From Murimonas intestini (GTDB lineage: Bacteria > Bacillota > Clostridia > Lachnospirales > Lachnospiraceae), in NCBI GenBank assembly GCA_003148945.1, contig QGGY01000017.1:62001-126000 (forward strand): a stretch of 64,000 bases of DNA, given 5' to 3'. The notes beneath the pieces were generated by a model that had not been told where the DNA came from, ran no database searches, and saw only the letters and a program-made list of their open reading frames with translations. Within the stretch, counting starts at the first letter, position 1. Every line of letters begins with the position of its first letter. The translations under genes were made by a program, and so were the position numbers. Below are positions 32,713 to 42,207 of the stretch, in pieces.

Positions 32713-33624
32713 ATGAATAGTAAAAAAGCAGTAGTTCTGCTTGCGAGCTACAATGGAGAAAAATATATAGGGCAGCAGCTGGACAGTATTATAAGACAGA
32801 CTTATCCGGTGGAAGCTGTGTATGTGCGGGATGACGGGTCAACAGACGGCACTCCTGGAATATTAAAGAAATACAGTGAGAAATATCCCAATATCCATGT
32901 GGTAGAATCCACAGGAAATCTTGGCTATCCGGGATGCTTTTATGCTTTGACGGACCTGGATATTGATGGGGACTATTTCTTTTTCAGTGATCAGGATGAT
33001 GTGTGGCACAGAGAAAAGATAGCCAGGGCAGTCGAAATGCTGGAAAAAGAAGATGGCAGTATGCCTGTCGCTTACTATGCAGGCTATCACATCTGCGATG
33101 AGAATTTGAATATAGTTTCAGAATCTTTTAAACAGGACAGGCCAATAGAATTTATAGATACCTTATTTGAAGTATGCGGCCTGGAGTTCACTATGGCTGT
33201 CAACAAGGCGGCAAAGGATTTTCTGCTGACCCACAAACCTGTCAGAGCCAGGGCAAGAGGAACCTGGATGAGTATGCTGTATTCAGGGTTTGGAAAGATC
33301 ATCTATGATAACCGCCCATGTGCACTTTACAGAAGACATTCAGCTTCAGTGACTTCTTCTGACATGGGATTCATTGGTCTGTGGAGCTGGCGCATAAAGA
33401 AATTCTTTGGAGGGGGCTTTGAAGGATACAGGGTTCTTTTGGAGGATTTTTGTGAGACAGCAGGGGGAGAACTGGAGGAAAAAAATAAAAAGGCTCTGGA
33501 ATTATTTGCCCGGAAAGAATATCTGCCAAATGTATTCCTGAAGATTTTTTATCCACACAGGCTGAGAAGAAAGCTGATTGATGAAGTAATGCTGAGATTT
33601 GTATTTTTGATTGGAAAATTGTAA
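32713..33624 (+). CDS. Family 2 glycosyltransferase, rhamnosyltransferase-like
   Basis: The product has about 303 residues. The GT2 fold is clear: VLLASYNGEKYIGQQLDSIIRQTY at the N-terminus, VRDDGSTDGT for nucleotide binding, then the acceptor-side FFSDQDDVWHREK. The SDQDDVW form is frequent in rhamnosyl- and galactosyltransferases. A TTG at 32707 overlaps the flippase stop, but the ATG at 32713 is correctly spaced (7 bp) from GGAG and is preferred. The sugar and acceptor cannot be read from the sequence. A dTDP-rhamnose gene (rfbD) lies 4 kb downstream. Confidence 0.88.
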   Translation: MNSKKAVVLLASYNGEKYIGQQLDSIIRQTYPVEAVYVRDDGSTDGTPGILKKYSEKYPNIHVVESTGNLGYPGCFYALTDLDIDGDYFFFSDQDDVWHREKIARAVEMLEKEDGSMPVAYYAGYHICDENLNIVSESFKQDRPIEFIDTLFEVCGLEFTMAVNKAAKDFLLTHKPVRARARGTWMSMLYSGFGKIIYDNRPCALYRRHSASVTSSDMGFIGLWSWRIKKFFGGGFEGYRVLLEDFCETAGGELEEKNKKALELFARKEYLPNVFLKIFYPHRLRRKLIDEVMLRFVFLIGKL

Positions 33625-33670
33625 CTGTTCAGTGCCTCACAGTTACATGCAGAAAGTGAGGAAATATAAG

Positions 33671-34480
33671 ATGCCGGAAGAGTGGCGGGAGCATACCTTT
33701 GTAATATGTGCCTATAAGAAAAGTGAATATCTGGAAGACTGCATCAGATCTTTGAAAAAGCAGACAATAAAGAGTGAGATCCTTATGGCAACATCTACAC
33801 CAAATGACTATATCAGCGGGCTGGCTGAAAAATACCAGATTCCTCTGTTTATCAATGAAGGAGATTCAAATATTGCAGGTGACTGGAATTTCGCTTATCA
33901 TCAGGCAGCTACGCCTTATGTGACCCTGGCCCACCAGGATGATATTTACCAGAAGGAATATGCTGCGCATGCCAGGGAAATGATGGATAAGTGCAGGACG
34001 CCGCTGATCTTTTTCTGCAATTATTACGAGCTGCGCGGAAAAAAGCTTATAAAGGATAACAGCCTGTTAAAGGTAAAACGGTATCTGGCTGCGCCTCTTG
34101 CCCTTAAAAAGGCGGGAAAAAGCAGGCTTGTGAGAAGGCGCCTGCTGGGACTGGGAAATTATATCTGCTGTCCTTCTGTGACATACGCAAAAGAGAACCT
34201 CCCCAAGACTTTATTTAAGGCGGGATTCCGCAGTAATGTGGACTGGGAAGCATGGGAAGAGATATCCAGATTAGACGGGAGTTTTTTATACGACAAGGCA
34301 TTTCTCATGGCCCACCGCATACATGAAGGTTCAGAAACTACAGCTGTTATAGAAGAGACAGGTCGGGGTGAAGAGGATTATGAAATGCTGTGCCGGTTCT
34401 GGCCGAAAAGAATAGCCGGCCTGCTGGAACGGGTATATAAACAAGGTGAAAAGTCAAATCAAACGGAGATAAATGAATGA
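33671..34480 (+). CDS. Family 2 glycosyltransferase
   Basis: Starting from the ATG at 33671, which has GTGAGG about 10 bp upstream, the protein has 269 residues. An in-frame TTG at 33611 would overlap the previous gene and lacks a ribosome binding site. The GT-A pattern is present but less canonical: TFVICAYKKSEYLEDCIRSLKKQT, then NIAGDWNFAYHQAATPYVTLAHQDDIYQKEY with an HQDD acidic motif. Specificity is unknown. It overlaps the next GT2 gene by 4 bp. Confidence 0.82.
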   Translation: MPEEWREHTFVICAYKKSEYLEDCIRSLKKQTIKSEILMATSTPNDYISGLAEKYQIPLFINEGDSNIAGDWNFAYHQAATPYVTLAHQDDIYQKEYAAHAREMMDKCRTPLIFFCNYYELRGKKLIKDNSLLKVKRYLAAPLALKKAGKSRLVRRRLLGLGNYICCPSVTYAKENLPKTLFKAGFRSNVDWEAWEEISRLDGSFLYDKAFLMAHRIHEGSETTAVIEETGRGEEDYEMLCRFWPKRIAGLLERVYKQGEKSNQTEINE

Positions 34481-35187
34481 AAATACTGATTGTGATACCT
34501 GCTTATAATGAAGAAAAAAGTATAGAGCGGGTCGTGGATAATTTAATAGAGAATTACAGCCAGTATGACTATATTGTTGTAAATGACGGGTCAAAAGACG
34601 ACACAGCCAGGGTCTGCAGGGACAGGGGGTACCGGTTTATCGATCTGCCAATCAATCTGGGGCTGACAGGGGCATTCCAGACAGGTGTGAAATATGCCGC
34701 TGCAAAAGGATATGACAGAGTGCTTCAGTTTGACGGGGACGGCCAGCACAGGGCAGAATACATACAGGACTTAATGGATGAGATGGATAAGGGGTATGAC
34801 ATTGTCATTGGCTCCAGATTTGTGAATGAGAAGAAGCCAAAAACCTTGAGGATGGCAGGGAGCCGTCTGATCGCGGCTGCAATCAGAATCACCACGGGAC
34901 AGAAGATAAAAGACCCCACATCGGGCATGAGGCTGTTTAACAGGGTTATGATCGAACAATTTGCTGTGGGCCTGAATCACAGCCCGGAGCCAGATACGAT
35001 CTCATATCTGCTGAAATGCGGGGCGAGGATTTCAGAGGTCCAGGCTAATATGGATGAGAGGCAGGAAGGGCAGAGCTATCTGAGCTTTGCAAAATCTATT
35101 GGGTATATGGCAAGGGTAGTTACATCGATTATACTCATACAGAATTTCAGGAAAAAAGAGCCCATTGCCAGAAAGGATGAAAGATGA
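34477..35187 (+). CDS. Dolichol/polyprenyl-phosphate-sugar synthase-like GT2
   Basis: The 236-residue protein has the DPM1-like GT2 fold without C-terminal membrane helices: VIPAYNEEKSIERVVDNL, VVNDGSKDDTARVCRD, FDGDGQHRAEYI and DPTSGMRLFNR. Such enzymes load a sugar onto undecaprenyl phosphate for use outside the membrane. It overlaps its neighbours by 4 bp at both ends. The next gene, a DUF2304 membrane protein, is a frequent partner and may serve as its membrane anchor. Confidence 0.9.
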   Translation: MKILIVIPAYNEEKSIERVVDNLIENYSQYDYIVVNDGSKDDTARVCRDRGYRFIDLPINLGLTGAFQTGVKYAAAKGYDRVLQFDGDGQHRAEYIQDLMDEMDKGYDIVIGSRFVNEKKPKTLRMAGSRLIAAAIRITTGQKIKDPTSGMRLFNRVMIEQFAVGLNHSPEPDTISYLLKCGARISEVQANMDERQEGQSYLSFAKSIGYMARVVTSIILIQNFRKKEPIARKDER

Positions 35188-35579
35188 CACCAATACTTAG
35201 AATAGTTCTGATTGCAGCTTCTGTATGCACTATGGGGTATATGCTTAGAAAGATCAGACAGTCAAAGGTCAAAATAGAATACTCTATATACTGGATCGTC
35301 TTTTCGTGTATTTTAATAGTTTTCAGTGTATTTCCGCAGATACCCAGCGTATTGTCTAAAATTCTGGGAATCCAGACACCTGTTAATTTTATTTATCTGT
35401 TTATTATTTTTATCCTTTTAATAAAACTGTTTTACAACAGCCTGCTGCTGTCAAAGCTGGAAGAGAAGATTACTAATCTTGCACAGAGGGTAGCTGTAGA
35501 AGAGACGATAGAGAAGGAAAAAGCGGAGTATAAAGAAAATGAGTATAAAGAAACGGGGCGGGAGGATAATGCGAAGTGA
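35184..35579 (+). CDS. DUF2304-family small membrane protein
   Basis: The 131-residue protein has an N-terminal helix (LRIVLIAASVCTMGYMLRKI), two further helices (IEYSIYWIVFSCILIVFSVFPQI and FIYLFIIFILLIKLFYNSLLL) and a charged, coiled-coil-like tail. This is the DUF2304 layout found beside polyprenyl-phosphate GT2 enzymes in surface-polysaccharide loci. Function is not established; a docking role for the preceding enzyme is inferred. Starts and stops overlap on both sides. Confidence 0.85.
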   Translation: MTPILRIVLIAASVCTMGYMLRKIRQSKVKIEYSIYWIVFSCILIVFSVFPQIPSVLSKILGIQTPVNFIYLFIIFILLIKLFYNSLLLSKLEEKITNLAQRVAVEETIEKEKAEYKENEYKETGREDNAK

Positions 35580-37579
35580 TAAAAGGTACTAAAATAACGA
35601 AAAAGAAAATATGGGCTGGTATTGCCATAATTTTCGGTATAGTCATGCTCCTTCTGCATGCTGTTCTTATCTATGACAAAAAAATATCGGAACTAAAAGA
35701 TAATCCCAAAGAGATATTTAAGGTGTCGAATGAAGGGAAGATCATCGGTGATCTGCAGAAGGACAATGAGATCCTTCAGACAGTTTCAGGGCTTGATTTT
35801 GAGGTGGATTCTCTGGAAGTGTGTTTTGGAACCTTCGGCAGGACAAATACAAATACCCTAAATATTTCTTTCGAAAATGCGGATACTAAGGAAATAATTG
35901 GAGAATGGAGTTTAAATGCAGCAGATATTATAGACAATGCTCCCCAGTACTTTGAATTTAGCGAGCCGCTGCAGCTTGTGGAGACGGAAAAATATCTTAT
36001 ACGCATCAGTTCACAGGACGGTAAATCCGAGAACAGTGTTACAGCGTATATGACTGAAAAGAGTGTGTTCCCGGAAGGAGAACTTTATCTGGGGGGAGAA
36101 CTCCAGAAAGGTGACCTGGCATTTGCGTTTTGTAAAGGGACAAAAGGTTACCTGGTATGGATGTTTATTCTCATAGAAGGGGTGTTATTTGCACTTCTGG
36201 CAGCTGTCTGTTATGGAGGCTTCTGGAAAAAGTGGAAGATAGAGAGGATGTTTGCAGTAACGGCTATCCTGATTGGAGTGCTGTATATGCTTATTATGCC
36301 CCCGTATTCCGCACCAGATGAGCAGAGCCATATTAATACCAGCTATTATTTTTCCAGCCGGCTTCTGTTTCAGGAGGGAATAAACGAGGATGGTGAAGTC
36401 CTCATGCGCCAGGGAGACCAGCTTTTGAATTCCAGCCATATTTATTCATCAGAATATGTCTACAGCACTGTCTGGAATCATTTTTTTGAAATGGACAGAG
36501 GCGGGGAGATGACCGCAGTTCCGGGAAGCTATGTGCTTAATGCTCCGTCTGTTCTTTTTCTTCCTCAGACTCTGGGAATTACTTTGGCCAGAATACTGCA
36601 TTTTGGCTGTATTCCAATGCTGTATCTGGGCAGGCTTTTTGCGCTTCTCTTTTATGTGCTGTGTGGGTATCTGGCAATTAAAAAGATTCCCTTTGGGAAA
36701 ATGGCGCTGTTCTTTGTGGCACTGCTGCCGATTTCAGCAGAGCTTGCGGCTTCATTTTCTTATGACAGCGTGATAAACGGGATCGCCTTCCTGTTTATAG
36801 GCTACTGTCTCTACCTGGCTTATGAAAAAGAAAAGGTGGGCATACGGGAATGGCTTCTTTTAGCGGCCTTGATGGCTGTGCTGGCTCCCAGCAAGATCGT
36901 CTATGTGCTGCTGGCTCTTCTGTGCCTTCTTATTCCGAGAAAAAAGGCGCAGACAAAGAAAAAGTATTATATGGGCATGGGGATCATGGCGGCAGGAACT
37001 CTGCTTCCACTGGCTGTTTCAAGGATAGCTGTTATGACCAACTACATTTCCAGAGGAACTAATACAGTATCTTATGCCGGAAAGGAAGGGTTCACTGTTG
37101 CAGGACTTCTGCAGATGCCTAGGGCTCTTGTCAGGCTGGTATATGATTCATTTAAGGTGAATGGGGAATTTTATCTGCAGACCCAGCTGGGCGGGCTGTT
37201 AAGCTGGCTGTATTTGAATATTCCCTGGAACATACTGATTTGTTTCTTGATAATTCTTGTCTTATCCTGTATTATGGAAGAAAAAGAAAAGGTATATGTG
37301 GATGCGAAGGCCAGGACTATATTTGGCAGCACAGCCGTACTTGTTATACTGGCGCTTGCGGCGGTGTTCCTGCTCACCTGGACAACTACAGATGCAAAGG
37401 CTATCCAGGGAATTCAGGGAAGGTATTTTACACCCATCCTTCCGCTGATCTTGTTCTCCTTCAGGAGCAGGAATCTGACATTTAAAAAGAACATCAATTA
37501 CCAGCTGATCCTTGGCTGGTGTATTATGCAGTACTATACATTGTGGACTATATTTGAAACTATACTTGCATGGACGTAG
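35576..37579 (+). CDS. DUF2142-family polytopic membrane protein
   Basis: The 667-residue protein starts at GTG (35576), overlapping the previous stop. One N-terminal helix is followed by an extracytoplasmic beta-rich domain (about residues 35-190). The DUF2142 core follows, with GVLYMLIMPPYSAPDEQSHINTSYY and about 11 more helices. The Pro-Asp-Glu-x-x-H motif in the first large loop resembles GT-C fold transferases that use polyprenyl-phosphate sugars. It may therefore use the product of the DPM1-like enzyme upstream. Activity is unproven. Confidence 0.85.
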   Translation: MIKGTKITKKKIWAGIAIIFGIVMLLLHAVLIYDKKISELKDNPKEIFKVSNEGKIIGDLQKDNEILQTVSGLDFEVDSLEVCFGTFGRTNTNTLNISFENADTKEIIGEWSLNAADIIDNAPQYFEFSEPLQLVETEKYLIRISSQDGKSENSVTAYMTEKSVFPEGELYLGGELQKGDLAFAFCKGTKGYLVWMFILIEGVLFALLAAVCYGGFWKKWKIERMFAVTAILIGVLYMLIMPPYSAPDEQSHINTSYYFSSRLLFQEGINEDGEVLMRQGDQLLNSSHIYSSEYVYSTVWNHFFEMDRGGEMTAVPGSYVLNAPSVLFLPQTLGITLARILHFGCIPMLYLGRLFALLFYVLCGYLAIKKIPFGKMALFFVALLPISAELAASFSYDSVINGIAFLFIGYCLYLAYEKEKVGIREWLLLAALMAVLAPSKIVYVLLALLCLLIPRKKAQTKKKYYMGMGIMAAGTLLPLAVSRIAVMTNYISRGTNTVSYAGKEGFTVAGLLQMPRALVRLVYDSFKVNGEFYLQTQLGGLLSWLYLNIPWNILICFLIILVLSCIMEEKEKVYVDAKARTIFGSTAVLVILALAAVFLLTWTTTDAKAIQGIQGRYFTPILPLILFSFRSRNLTFKKNINYQLILGWCIMQYYTLWTIFETILAWT

Positions 37580-37595
37580 AAAAGGAGATAAAGGT

Positions 37596-38441
37596 ATGAA
37601 GATTTTAGTGACAGGATGCAACGGCCAGCTGGGCCGCGCAGTAAATGAGCAGTACGCAGGAAACGAGAATGTGGAACTCATTAATACAGATGTAGATCAG
37701 CTGGATATTACAAATGTGGATGATGTCCTGAAAATGGTCAGGGGCGTGAAACCTGATGTCATACTCAACTGTGCGGCCCACACGAATGTAAATCTATGTG
37801 AGTCCCAGCAGGATCTGGCATACAGGATCAATGCGATCGGGCCGAGAAATTTAAGTATAGCGGCTGCTGATGTGGATGCAAAAATGGTTCAGGTATCTAC
37901 TGACTATGTATTTGCAGGTGATGGAAACAGACCTTATACAGAATTTGATCCTACGGACCCCCAGAGTATGTATGGGGCAACAAAGCTGGCAGGAGAGCAG
38001 TTTGTACAGCAGTTCGCAAAACGCTACTTCATAATCAGGACTGCCTGGCTCTATGGAGACGGCAAAAATTTTGTTAAAACCATGCTGCAGCTGTCAGAAA
38101 ACAATGATAAAGTCCGTGTTGTGGGAGACCAGCTGGGGACGCCTACAAGTGCGGCAGAGCTTGCCAGAATGATCAAATATCTCATTCCCACAGAGAATTA
38201 TGGGATATTCCACGGAACATGCGAAGGCGTATGCAGCTGGGCGGATTTTACAAAGGAGATCTTCAGGCTGGCCGGGAAGAAGACAGAAGTTGAGTATATC
38301 ACCACAGATGAATTTCCTACACCTGCTAAACGTCCGGCCTATTCTGTGCTGGAAAACTATATGCTGAAATTAACTACAGATTACAGCTTTGCACAGTGGG
38401 AAGATGCCATTGCAGAATATATGAAATGGCTGCTGGGATAA
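37596..38441 (+). CDS. rfbD: dTDP-4-dehydrorhamnose reductase
   Basis: The 281-residue SDR protein starts at ATG 37596 behind AAAGGAG; longer in-frame starts upstream run into the previous gene. It has the N-terminal Rossmann loop VTGCNGQLGRAV, VQVSTDYVFAGDGNRPYTE with the catalytic Thr-Asp-Tyr region, and the YGATKLAGE YxxxK motif. RfbD makes dTDP-L-rhamnose, the final activation step. rfbA, rfbB and rfbC are not in the window and must lie elsewhere. It indicates rhamnose in the glycan. Confidence 0.95.
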   Translation: MKILVTGCNGQLGRAVNEQYAGNENVELINTDVDQLDITNVDDVLKMVRGVKPDVILNCAAHTNVNLCESQQDLAYRINAIGPRNLSIAAADVDAKMVQVSTDYVFAGDGNRPYTEFDPTDPQSMYGATKLAGEQFVQQFAKRYFIIRTAWLYGDGKNFVKTMLQLSENNDKVRVVGDQLGTPTSAAELARMIKYLIPTENYGIFHGTCEGVCSWADFTKEIFRLAGKKTEVEYITTDEFPTPAKRPAYSVLENYMLKLTTDYSFAQWEDAIAEYMKWLLG

Positions 38442-38465
38442 GAAAGACAGAGAAAGGGCAGGCGT

Positions 38466-39395
38466 ATGGTGATACTGCAGATATTATTTACAACGGCGTT
38501 TTTTGTGATCGTACCTTGCATATTGGGATCATTCTGGACTGTCAGGAGACCAGTGACTCCCCATACTGTTTTTGTGATGTTATTATCGGGGCTGGCAGCT
38601 ATGCTGGCCCTTTTTGAAGTCATTGTGATCCCATGTGTTCTGCTGGGAGTGCCATATGGCATATTCTGCTGGGGATTTACAATCTTTCTGCTGGCACTCT
38701 CTGTATTTCTGCTTGTCAGAAACAGAAAGCATTTTATTGAAAGCTTTGGAAAATTATTAAGAAATTTAAACGGATGGGGTTTCGCAGGGATTTTTGTGCT
38801 TATTCTTATAGGAGTTCAGATCTTTGTGCCTGTATGGTTTCGCGCAAATACAGGCTGGAATCCCACCGCAGCAGTAATACAGACTTCCATTAGCACGGAT
38901 ACCATGCTGAAGTTTGATGCATATACGGGGCAGCAGCTTTCCGGATTACAGTTATCAGAAGTTATTTTCCCGCTGCCGCTGCTGTACGGGATTGTATCAA
39001 AGATCACGGGTATATCCCCGGCTCTTCTGTTATATACGCTTATGCCTGCTGTCTGGATTTCTTTTGCATATGCAGCCCAGCTGATGACAGCCAATGTGCT
39101 GCTGGACGGAAAGCAGAGACAGGAAACGGTGTACATGTTTTTTGTGTGTATGCTCACAATGTTTGGATTTTACAGCAATAGAAGCCTGTTCATGAAATTG
39201 CTTCAGGAGAGCTATACATGGGAAAGCATTATTTTTTGTATCCTGATACCCTCGGCGGCAGCATTAGTGCTGACCGCTGTAAAGAAGCCACGAGCGGCGG
39301 CATCAGGGGCGACGGCCGTAAAGAAGAAGCCATCATCTGCCGCATCAGGCCAGACGGCTGCCAGAAAAAGGCGCGGGAGGCGGAAAAATGGGTGA
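38466..39395 (+). CDS. Polytopic membrane protein, DUF6077-like N-terminal part (pair 1, A1)
   Basis: The 309-residue protein has about 8 hydrophobic helices and a periplasmic segment PVWFRANTGWNPTAAVIQTSISTDTMLKFDAYTGQQL. It resembles the protein at 40.2 kb (compare FDAYTGQ with YDPYTGN and the downstream isoleucine/valine-rich helices). It ends in an odd alanine/lysine/arginine-rich tail (KKPRAAASGATAVKKK, then RKRRGRRKNG) where the paralogue has two more helices. The next gene starts within its last codons in a different frame. It is possibly a GT-C-like transferase or polymerase; no function is demonstrable. Confidence 0.75.
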   Translation: MVILQILFTTAFFVIVPCILGSFWTVRRPVTPHTVFVMLLSGLAAMLALFEVIVIPCVLLGVPYGIFCWGFTIFLLALSVFLLVRNRKHFIESFGKLLRNLNGWGFAGIFVLILIGVQIFVPVWFRANTGWNPTAAVIQTSISTDTMLKFDAYTGQQLSGLQLSEVIFPLPLLYGIVSKITGISPALLLYTLMPAVWISFAYAAQLMTANVLLDGKQRQETVYMFFVCMLTMFGFYSNRSLFMKLLQESYTWESIIFCILIPSAAALVLTAVKKPRAAASGATAVKKKPSSAASGQTAARKRRGRRKNG

Positions 39396-40185
39396 GTCAA
39401 TGCTTAGAATTTTAGATACCAGGCAGTTGTACTTTGGAAAAAGTATGGTATTTGGCCTGTTTCTCGCTTCCCTGCTTTGGCTGGCAGCAAGGGAACAAAA
39501 ACAAAAACCGGCTATAAAGGCAATAGGGTACGGGAGCATTGCATATATCCTGCTGACCATGAATCCTATAGCGCTTACAACCTATCTCAAATGGTTTGAT
39601 GAAAAGGATGTTTATTGGAAAGTGTTTTGGCTTCTTCCCATCCTGCCTGTTATCGGATATGTTTTTACCGAAGCAGTTTCAATGGGAAAAAGAAAAATTG
39701 AGAAAGCCTGCATCTTATTTGCTTTTTCATTCCTGATTATTTTAAGCGGCAGCCTTGCCTTTTCTTATAATGCTTTTGAAAAAAGAGAGACAAAGGAAAA
39801 GCTGGAGCAGGATGTCATGAACATACTTCCGCTGATAGAGAGCGCAGAGGGTGAGGGATATGCAGCCGTAACAGATACACTGCTTCCGTATATCAGGGAT
39901 TATACAGGTAAGATCACCCTGCTGTATTCCAGAAACCTGGAGGACAATACAACGGTCTGCTATGGGGATGTGGAACTGCGAAAGCAGGCAGAAGCAGTCA
40001 GAGACCAGATGAACAGCGGGCCGCTGGATGCTGCCGGGCTGGCCGGGGCAGCAAAAGAGGCAGGTGTAGCGCTGATAGTTCTGAATGCGGGGACCTGTGA
40101 TGTGCAGCAGATGGAAGCGGCCGGATATAAGCTGACAGGATACAATACGAAGTATGAGGTATATACAAATGTTGACAGCACTTGA
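39388..40185 (+). CDS. Membrane protein, C-terminal partner of pair 1 (B1)
   Basis: The 265-residue protein has four hydrophobic helices including DVYWKVFWLLPILPVIGYVF, followed by a soluble extracytoplasmic domain (residues 130-265). It overlaps A1 by 8 bp in another frame (ATGGGTGA). The helix block W.LP.LPV..Y matches that of the gene at 41.25 kb, so A1-B1 and A2-B2 are paralogous two-gene units. Function unknown. Confidence 0.75.
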   Translation: MGESMLRILDTRQLYFGKSMVFGLFLASLLWLAAREQKQKPAIKAIGYGSIAYILLTMNPIALTTYLKWFDEKDVYWKVFWLLPILPVIGYVFTEAVSMGKRKIEKACILFAFSFLIILSGSLAFSYNAFEKRETKEKLEQDVMNILPLIESAEGEGYAAVTDTLLPYIRDYTGKITLLYSRNLEDNTTVCYGDVELRKQAEAVRDQMNSGPLDAAGLAGAAKEAGVALIVLNAGTCDVQQMEAAGYKLTGYNTKYEVYTNVDST

Positions 40186-41242
40186 GAGCGTAGGAATGAT
40201 CATTTTATATTTATTTATGTTTCTGGCATTTGGGAGCATGCTGACAGGGCATATGAAAAAGTGGAAATTCTCTTTTTCACTGTCCGTGTTCTTAGGGATG
40301 CTTTTTTACTATTCAGTTTTCCAGCTTCTGGCAGTACCTGTCACATTGCTGAAGCAGCCGCTATCACTTCTGTCTGCCCTGTGGGCGGCCACAGTTGTTA
40401 TTGTGACGGTCATATCTGTTATACGAAACAGAAAGATGTGGTATAAAAGGGGAAGAGAGCTTGCGCTCTGTTCCGGAAAACAGAAACTATTACGTCTGGT
40501 GCCTGCTGTGATTACAGCGGCAATGGCCGTCTATGTGTCTCTGAGACAGATATATTACCTGGATGCAGCCTATTATGTGGGAAATGTGACAACGTCTGTG
40601 TTCACAAACACAATCAACAGATATGACCCCTATACGGGCAATCCTCTGGAAGTATTCGCCATACGCTATCTGTTCTCAAACTACAATATACAGGACGCAG
40701 TTGTCTGCCAGATCACAGGGATCCACCCACTGATAGAGACAAAGACGATTATGGCTGCAGTAGTAATGATAGTTTCGAATATAGTGATGTGGCAGATATG
40801 CGGCCTGTTCTATAAAGAAGATACTGGAAGCAAGGTGATGATGTTTGTATTTGCAGCTGTCATTCAGCTGTTTAGTGTTACTTATTATATTACCTATTCC
40901 AGCAGCTCCTTTTTGCTTATGCGGACTTATGAGGGGAAAAATATACTTGCCAGCATCCTGGCGCCGGGGCTTCTGCTCCTGTTTGGCAGGATCGTGCAGC
41001 AGCCAGAACAGAAGGCCAACTGGATATTTTTATTTCTGTTATCCTTCGCAGGGCCTGTTTTGTCTACATCTGCGTCAACCCTGCTGCCCGTGGGACTTTC
41101 AGCCTGCCTGCTGCCTTATATGATATGGAAGAAAAAAGCGCGGATTATGATTCCCTATTTATGCTGCATACTGCCAAGTATCGTAATATTCGGAATATAT
41201 TTCTTGTCCACTAAGGGATTATTTTACATCAGGGCATGGTGA
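40169..41242 (+). CDS. Polytopic membrane protein, DUF6077-like (pair 2, A2)
   Basis: From the ATG at 40169 the protein has 357 residues; an ATG at 40154 is possible, but GAGG at 40157-40160 fits the later start. It has about 10 helices with an external loop VFTNTINRYDPYTGNPLEVFAIRY, an acidic/aromatic region shared with A1. It overlaps B1 by 17 bp. It ends at TGA (41240-41242) after FYIRAW. The following gene continues in the same frame 9 bp later with no other stop, so A2 and B2 look like one protein split by a single stop codon. Confidence 0.75.
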   Translation: MLTALESVGMIILYLFMFLAFGSMLTGHMKKWKFSFSLSVFLGMLFYYSVFQLLAVPVTLLKQPLSLLSALWAATVVIVTVISVIRNRKMWYKRGRELALCSGKQKLLRLVPAVITAAMAVYVSLRQIYYLDAAYYVGNVTTSVFTNTINRYDPYTGNPLEVFAIRYLFSNYNIQDAVVCQITGIHPLIETKTIMAAVVMIVSNIVMWQICGLFYKEDTGSKVMMFVFAAVIQLFSVTYYITYSSSSFLLMRTYEGKNILASILAPGLLLLFGRIVQQPEQKANWIFLFLLSFAGPVLSTSASTLLPVGLSACLLPYMIWKKKARIMIPYLCCILPSIVIFGIYFLSTKGLFYIRAW

Positions 41243-41251
41243 GGTGGAGGA

Positions 41252-42088
41252 ATGGATATAATACTTAAGTTAAACGAAGCTTTTGAGAGTTTTATGAGTT
41301 ACTTTAATGGCAGGAAGGAAAGTATAGCGTTTCTTGGCGTTTATTTTCTTGTACTCATATATATTTGGTTTCAGAAAGATAAAGAAAAGATACAGATGCT
41401 GATACCTATGTCTGTATTCCTGGCAGCAACAGTATTCAATTTTTTTGTGATGGAATATTTAGTTATTCCTCTTGGGCTTGATACTGAGTGGTACAGGATG
41501 TACTGGCTGGTGCCTGTAATACCTGTGACGGCATACGGTGCTGTAGAATTGATACGGATGCAGGAGAACAAAATAAGGAAATGCGTGATAGCCGCATTGT
41601 GTATCATGTGTATTTACCTTTGCGGACAGCCGGTCTGGAAACTTGGGTATAACCTGCAGGATAACGAATATAAAGTCCGTGACTCCCTTATAGAAATCGT
41701 TGAAATCATACGCCAGGACAGGCAGGGTGACACCGCCAGGGTACTTTTCCCGTCAGAATATTATATTTATGAAGTCAGACAGTATGATGCTTCTATTTTA
41801 ATGGCTACGGGAAGAGATACGGCCATGTCGGCTGTCAGGAAAGCACAGAATGGGGAGGAGATAATTTTTTCAGAAAACCCCGGTGAGAGAGTGCAGCAAG
41901 AACTGGCAGCAGCAAATATGTGCAATAAGAGAGTTGATCCGGAGGTACTAAAGGCTGACCTTGCAGCGACCGGTACAGAGTATGTCGTCTGCGATTCAAA
42001 GACAGACAGTGAGGCGTGGTTTGAGGAAGCAGGTTGTGCGGAGATTGGGGGGAGCGGGCAGTATAAGGTTTTGAAAGTAGTATTTTAA
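41252..42088 (+). CDS. Membrane protein, C-terminal partner of pair 2 (B2)
   Basis: The 278-residue protein has three or four helices including WYRMYWLVPVIPVTAYGAVELI, then a soluble domain with an alternating alpha/beta pattern. It is in the same frame as A2, separated by one TGA. GAGGTGGAGG spans the junction and can act as a ribosome binding site for the ATG at 41252. B1 is the paralogue. It closes the operon; a promoter follows in the 119-bp gap. Confidence 0.75.
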   Translation: MDIILKLNEAFESFMSYFNGRKESIAFLGVYFLVLIYIWFQKDKEKIQMLIPMSVFLAATVFNFFVMEYLVIPLGLDTEWYRMYWLVPVIPVTAYGAVELIRMQENKIRKCVIAALCIMCIYLCGQPVWKLGYNLQDNEYKVRDSLIEIVEIIRQDRQGDTARVLFPSEYYIYEVRQYDASILMATGRDTAMSAVRKAQNGEEIIFSENPGERVQQELAAANMCNKRVDPEVLKADLAATGTEYVVCDSKTDSEAWFEEAGCAEIGGSGQYKVLKVVF

Positions 42089-42135
42089 ATTAAGAATGGA
42101 AGAAGAGGGAAATAGAGGCTGCATTTTTATTGGTG

Positions 42136-42164
42136 TTGATTTTGCAGGTAAAATCACATATAAT
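42136..42164 (+). promoter_or_regulatory. Promoter upstream of the sugar-phosphate transferase gene
   Basis: TTGATT (42136-42141) and consensus TATAAT (42159-42164), 17 bp spacing, sit in the 119-bp gap before 42208. It marks the start of the second, more AT-rich half of the glycan locus. Confidence 0.75.
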
Positions 42165-42207
42165 TAATATGCACATATGAAACGTATAAAATAGGAGCAT
42201 AAAAAGT

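Noticed and set aside
41240..41242. TGA between the two membrane genes as a selenocysteine codon
   Set aside because: No selenocysteine insertion-like hairpin or selenoprotein context was seen. A ribosome binding site and ATG directly follow, so a split gene or stop is simpler.
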